A stretch of DNA of 8,759 nucleotides, taken from the NCBI GenBank assembly GCA_964512485.1, contig CAZEHJ010000105.1, forward strand, positions 1-8,759, written 5' to 3'. Position numbers and translations under genes: made by a program. Positions 7,001 through 8,759 of the stretch are shown piece after piece (within the stretch, counting starts at the first letter, position 1; every line of letters begins with the position of its first letter). The notes beneath the pieces were generated by a model. That model was not told where the DNA came from, did not search any database, and saw nothing but the letters and a program-made list of their open reading frames with translations. The stretch comes from CAZEHJ01 sp964512485 (GTDB lineage Bacteria > Bacteroidota > Rhodothermia > Rhodothermales > UBA10348).

Positions 7001-8675
7001 CTGCTCCAGTAATGGTCTGAGCGTTTGCTTCAATAAAGAGCGTACCCAATACCCTGAAAGTGGTAAGCCAGGTGTGAGTTGTTTCCTGAAGGCGAACATC
7101 TCCTTCAATAGGATCGGCAACCGTTCCCAGCAGGCCAACTGCAGCGTTCGCAGTAACGGCGCTTGTAAACGTAACGTTGTTAGCATCCGTCAGATGACCA
7201 CCCGCAACCGTAGCATCGGTCGAACCGGCGGCATAGTTGATGACGAGTGTACCACCATCAAAGTCACCATAACCAGTAATCGCACCGCCAACAGGCGTTA
7301 CGGTCAGCGTAGTTGTACCGGCAAGTATGATTCCGTGTCCGTCGGCACTACCGTCGGCTTCAGCGTTCGTGATATCACCACGAACCGTTGAGGAGGCACC
7401 GATCGATATGCGGCCGTTAGCAGCGTTGGTCAGCGAGACAGCGTGATATTCAACATCACCTGCACCACCACCACCGAGCGCCTCTGTTACGGAGCCTTCG
7501 GTAATCGCACCATTGATGATGACACGACCAGTCGAAGTGTTGCTTACCACGGAAGTGATATCAACCTGATCACCAACAGCGTCAACAAACGGAGCGCCTG
7601 TTGAGACTGAACCAACCGTGACAATTGCTGTCGAGGTGTTGCCAATGATCGTACGCCCGGCTGTACCGCCTGCGTTAACGTCACCAGTGACGTTGAAAGC
7701 ACCAGCAGCAGAAACCGTCAACACAGAGGTGTTAGACGGAAGACTCAGTGAGGCAACAGTAACTGTACCCGTTCCACTGTGAGCAAAAGCAACACCACTT
7801 ACCGTGGTAGCACCTGCGGTCAAGTTGGAGGCTGCAGAAGTAGTGATGCCACCAGCTGCGTTACTTGCGCCAAGAGCGCCACTCACGGTGACCGTTGCGC
7901 CACCAGAAACGTTGAATGCACCTGCTGCTGCGGCTGTTGCCGTTGCACTTGAGCTGAACGTCACATTACCTGCAGAGGTAGATGTAATGGTTGCTGCTGT
8001 AGTAGCGCTGGGAACCGTAACCAGAGCACCAGTGTGCGCGAAGGTCAGCGTTCCGGTACCTAGAGAAGCATTCGCTTCATTACCAGCGGTAATGTTGGCT
8101 GCGAGAGCACTCGTATAGGTAAGGTTGTAATTCGTCGTTGTGATCGCAGTACCGGTGAGCGTACCCGCCGCTCTCGTAACTGTGCCACCTGCGCCGATCG
8201 TGAGACCGCCATTGTTTATGACACCACCCGCGGTAAGGGTAAGGTCATTGGCGGTACCGTCGGTAACGAAGGTACCTCCACTCGCTGCGGTTTCGACACC
8301 GAGCGTGAGTGTGCGGGCTGCATCATCCTGGGTAATACCATCGATGACGACATTAACGTTTCCACCCGAAGTCCGGACCTGAAGGGTCAGGCTCTTCGTA
8401 GCGGCTGCGTTAAGCACACCATTAGCGACATAATTACCGGACAATATGACAACTGTGCCGCCGTTAGGGGCTGCTGTCATGGCCGCAGTAATCGTGGCTT
8501 TAGGTCCTGCAGGGAATAGACCGACGGACATCTGAGATCCGTCAAAGGCGTCATTTCCTGGACCGTTACCATCGACATAAGTCTGGGCATTACTCTGTCC
8601 AATACCGATGAATCCTGCAAGCAAGATCACCAGTGACAGTGTCCAGATTCTCTGTAGCACGTTTCCTGTGTTCAT
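1086..8675 (-). CDS. Giant T9SS-exported beta-strand-repeat surface protein with dockerin-like and cohesin-like modules
   Basis: An intact frame of 2529 residues. Residues 1-31 are a Sec signal peptide (Arg in the n-region, core LSLVILLAGFIGIG, cleavage near SNA/Q). Residues about 32-115 (TYVDGNGPGNDAFDG, then KATITAAMTAAPNGGTVVIL) match the N-cap of right-handed beta-helix, pectate-lyase-like proteins. Residues about 116-1768 are Thr/Ala/Gly/Val/Asn-rich beta-strand repeats. Residues about 1769-1967 form a module with all four cysteines of the protein (C1774, C1801, C1900, C1905). Residues about 1968-2245 are three Ig/cadherin-like domains. Residues about 2249-2307 are dockerin-like, with a clean calcium loop D2284-x-N-x-D-G-N-V-x-x-x-D2295 and a weaker first loop from D2250. 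Residues about 2317-2434 are cohesin-like. Residues 2443-2529 (HGNYPNPFNPTTSINFDLP ... SGTYFYRV ... TLVETGRMMLVK) are a T9SS type A sorting domain. The ATG at 8675 is supported by the signal peptide and an upstream purine-rich site. No catalytic motif is seen; a role as extracellular adhesin, matrix or structural filament is inferred. Confidence 0.95.
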   Translation of the reverse strand: MNTGNVLQRIWTLSLVILLAGFIGIGQSNAQTYVDGNGPGNDAFDGSQMSVGLFPAGPKATITAAMTAAPNGGTVVILSGNYVANGVLNAAATKSLTLQVRTSGGNVNVVIDGITQDDAARTLTLGVETAASGGTFVTDGTANDLTLTAGGVINNGGLTIGAGGTVTRAAGTLTGTAITTTNYNLTYTSALAANITAGNEANASLGTGTLTFAHTGALVTVPSATTAATITSTSAGNVTFSSSATATAAAAGAFNVSGGATVTVSGALGASNAAGGITTSAASNLTAGATTVSGVAFAHSGTGTVTVASLSLPSNTSVLTVSAAGAFNVTGDVNAGGTAGRTIIGNTSTAIVTVGSVSTGAPFVDAVGDQVDITSVVSNTSTGRVIINGAITEGSVTEALGGGGAGDVEYHAVSLTNAANGRISIGASSTVRGDITNAEADGSADGHGIILAGTTTLTVTPVGGAITGYGDFDGGTLVINYAAGSTDATVAGGHLTDANNVTFTSAVTANAAVGLLGTVADPIEGDVRLQETTHTWLTTFRVLGTLFIEANAQTITGAAAHSFGGISVGSTTGSAFSVVVAATVTVTGTTASLGNTTVGAAFAAAAADVTSSAGGGYTSSFSGKSLTVSGAGAVAIGTTINTTGGVTIASGSTLTLTAPAAASDIAGAADVNGTLAVVGASTIGIGSMDIDATTGTVTTAAATTWNFDGSGFVGGTYTDGGAGDTVNFAVPSAGATISVKPGTTWGALGITGSGRTATITESVNVAGNTTLGNDVIVNLGVNSIVMSGVGGVLSLADEATINNTGTNGSVQFNAVGQRITVTGAPNTTPSLTNVVVNNAAGSPLTIDEPINIAGTLALLDGGVIVDGGQVIGAPYTGVAGPNAGAAAVTFTGTSAAIARTFPNEGITLTSGSLVGNYDLTGSGAAPGTFGAEYSAAQIRNLTISATAAITAPATVATISGNVNVSNVAGTFITAANATVTGNVTVTGTITVAGATIFGFSGVLTTANNAAGVVGGAGTLRFNGNGQTHTHAGNLTVATTRFTGTSIVVNGSIAAGDADGDSEIGVILSDAASSATLNSIQDVNGTVTVNGTLTLNLVLDAAGGADVDGQVTGLVDVNNGGSFTMSSNDAATSLTAGATVNDGGTFTLGSNLGSAAAMVIGDGTQATAATFDLNGNTFSATVAAPSVTVNASTGATAPGFGSTGTLNIGAAGSIAGATNPTIPNLTVNGGAGTPIDSDVTVPGTFTVTAATAMAAGDNVTLSGASAVGQLNASLTSATIGAAGGTLITTGTTIQTNVAAAITITNLNVNSTSTTTMTENIVAAGTATYNVNFLNHDAGVLDITNSTFVFIGDSGAGDDWDYDGGSYAGTGTYTITGAGGFEIDLSTAGNNISIPNLTVNGAANTGLQLDAAGDGMTVTGTLTLNTAATNIETEVGATDATFSVANGATIIRSTGAATNHWDNAPTLGTGLTVRYTSNTAGVISSAELPNAVARLEWEGTAGAATFQLADNRAITTDYLEMSESFSIDDDDDGNNSVTITTGGTVEYDGDGAIFNDNTVPTVATTETFTAAGTVTLLFTNATFTTDDRHWPDAVTGSNVTVTVVGSAGAAANDTVTLHENKSAGTVNVGDGTATATNGSGTLATGAFTLTAATLNVNADGIVTGTVNVSTALASTGTTAAVAITAQGSVSITGGVPGALTMNGTTAQTLTVPAGGFVLVAALTINNAAGVTHSGGAITTAAGVAGLTLTSGVFTTAGLTITHGGPGAQGFTQTGGCVFGNVTKTIIGTGVAAAPADRLQYPLCTSTGTPRTAAITFNTPGNILAGAGTALVTVRTDQAGENGAVDLSGTNGLPVTANGVNLARYPTGPSFWWTITPNFTMSPSLQYDVELRGGSYPNFSSSCDTAACDINEIFPIRRHVGSNNNQWAVASTTIDNFLSSANSPVVIGRAGTGALQTSGTIFTYGLKSIFAAAAGAQTYATTTGNTHVVDLSGAFTGFTGALTYTAVASNASGVTSPALTDITGNNLTLTGGADAGAATVTVTAQDSFGGSATATFTVNNSAALVANAVDMDRALNVGGTSTATFDDAFDGGAAVVAYTAASSDASVTVASDGTTVTITAASTGSATITLTGVDGSSTAVTVTKTFTVTVNANVSVAAATADMSVAQGASADVDASGTFANGTGAVAVTVSGGNTTAGATIAGTTVTVTGLAAYSGSPLADTAPVTITLTGTDTLGGTATDAFDVSVTPVLGDLDGSGGPSAASASIALDASLGLVTLTAKQQTAVDFNNDGNVTAFDAALIFNAAANSKGEVEANPATDLAFGEIVHEGNVISIPVQVVGEINDVVSASFATKIDPELATITGITSELGDGWLVKNVISEDGTINLAIAGIGDMTVGGTIATINIELANTGVQFNLGAEGAINNNPTMSIDAVEVAELPDTFALHGNYPNPFNPTTSINFDLPESADVEIQVVDMIGRQVMVLPAATLAAGSNRTVQIDASRLASGTYFYRVIAKMESKTLVETGRMMLVK
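3372..8330 (-). repeat. Coding region for a long degenerate beta-strand-repeat (solenoid-like) tract
   Basis: This part of the large gene encodes residues about 116-1768. It is cysteine-free, very poor in charged residues, and made of short alternating strands of the kind 'GTLTLN', 'VTVTGT' and 'ATINNTG' separated by Gly/Asn/Ala turns. A recurring marker of the form N-L-T-[VI]-N-G-[AG]-[AG] appears near residues 833, 940, 1033, 1223, 1304 and 1394, with more diverged versions near 625, 747, 1492, 1596 and 1719. Spacing is mostly 81-107 residues. I saw no long identical DNA copies, so the repeats are old and diverged rather than recently amplified. The fold is inferred as a beta-solenoid or a chain of small beta-domains. 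Confidence 0.7.
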
Positions 8676-8683
8676 TCTACTGT

Positions 8684-8691
8684 GCCTCTCT
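8684..8691 (-). promoter_or_regulatory. Likely ribosome binding site of the large surface-protein gene
   Basis: On the minus strand the sequence AGAGAGGC lies 8-9 nt before the ATG at 8675. It is a purine-rich, partial match to the AGGAGG consensus at a normal distance. Many Bacteroidota-type genes lack a strong site, so this supports the chosen start but does not prove it. Confidence 0.5.
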
Positions 8692-8735
8692 GGTAGAGTC
8701 TTAGTTAGTTGATATGAGTGGATTGAATTCCATTT

Positions 8736-8753
8736 GAAAGGCAGACGCCTTCC
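8736..8753. other. Small hairpin upstream of the large gene
   Basis: GAAAGGC (8736-8742), a 4-nt loop AGAC (8743-8746) and GCCTTCC (8747-8753) form a 7-bp stem with one G-T type mismatch. It lies 60 nt before the start codon at 8675. No T-tract follows on either strand within the visible sequence. It could be the terminator of a gene lying beyond the right edge, or a structure in the leader of the large gene. The rest of the 84-nt upstream stretch shows no gene. Confidence 0.35.
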
Positions 8754-8759
8754 GAATTA

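Noticed and set aside
1086..8675. Possible CRISPR array, tandem DNA repeat or recent internal duplication in the repetitive gene
   Set aside because: Repetition is at the level of short codon-biased strand motifs; no regularly spaced identical DNA repeats were seen, and the frame stays open throughout.
8711..8739. TTTCAA and CATATC with a 17-bp spacer on the minus strand as a sigma-70-like promoter of the large gene
   Set aside because: Each box matches only 3 of 6 consensus bases, and sigma-70 consensus is a poor guide for this branch; spacing alone is not enough.

Overview
The window holds two same-strand (minus) genes for large exported surface proteins and almost nothing else. The likely source is a bacterium of the Bacteroidota/Rhodothermota/Balneolota branch or a relative in the FCB superphylum. 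The main reason is the C-terminal tail of the large protein, a type IX secretion system (T9SS) type A sorting domain with the signature NYPNPFNPTT and an SGTYFYRV block. Base composition looks balanced. I cannot place it more precisely from sequence alone.

Layout, read along the minus strand. Positions 8759-8676 are an upstream non-coding stretch with a small hairpin (8736-8753) and a purine-rich Shine-Dalgarno-like site (8684-8691). Positions 8675-1086 are one intact 2529-residue gene. Its product has a signal peptide, a pectate-lyase-like N-cap, about 1,650 residues of Thr/Ala/Gly/Val/Asn-rich beta-strand repeats, a module carrying all four cysteines of the protein, three Ig/cadherin-like domains, a dockerin-like calcium-binding module, a cohesin-like domain and the T9SS sorting domain. 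Positions 1085-1020 are a 66-nt gap containing a perfect 13-bp hairpin. Positions 1019-1 are the 5' part of a second gene, cut by the window edge. Its product has a signal peptide, two tandem cohesin-like domains and the start of an Ig/cadherin-like domain.

Inferred biology: both products would cross the inner membrane by Sec. The first (and perhaps the second, whose C-terminus is not visible) would then cross the outer membrane by T9SS and be attached at the surface or released. The large protein looks like an elongated adhesin, matrix or structural filament; I see no catalytic domain in it. The most interesting points are the dockerin and cohesin in one polypeptide next to a gene with two more cohesins, which could support polymerisation or assembly of the two products, and a loose internal repeat of roughly 80-125 residues marked by an N-L-T-V-N-G-type motif. 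No RNA gene, mobile element, CRISPR array or enzyme gene was seen. The many other open frames are shadows caused by the biased composition of the large gene.
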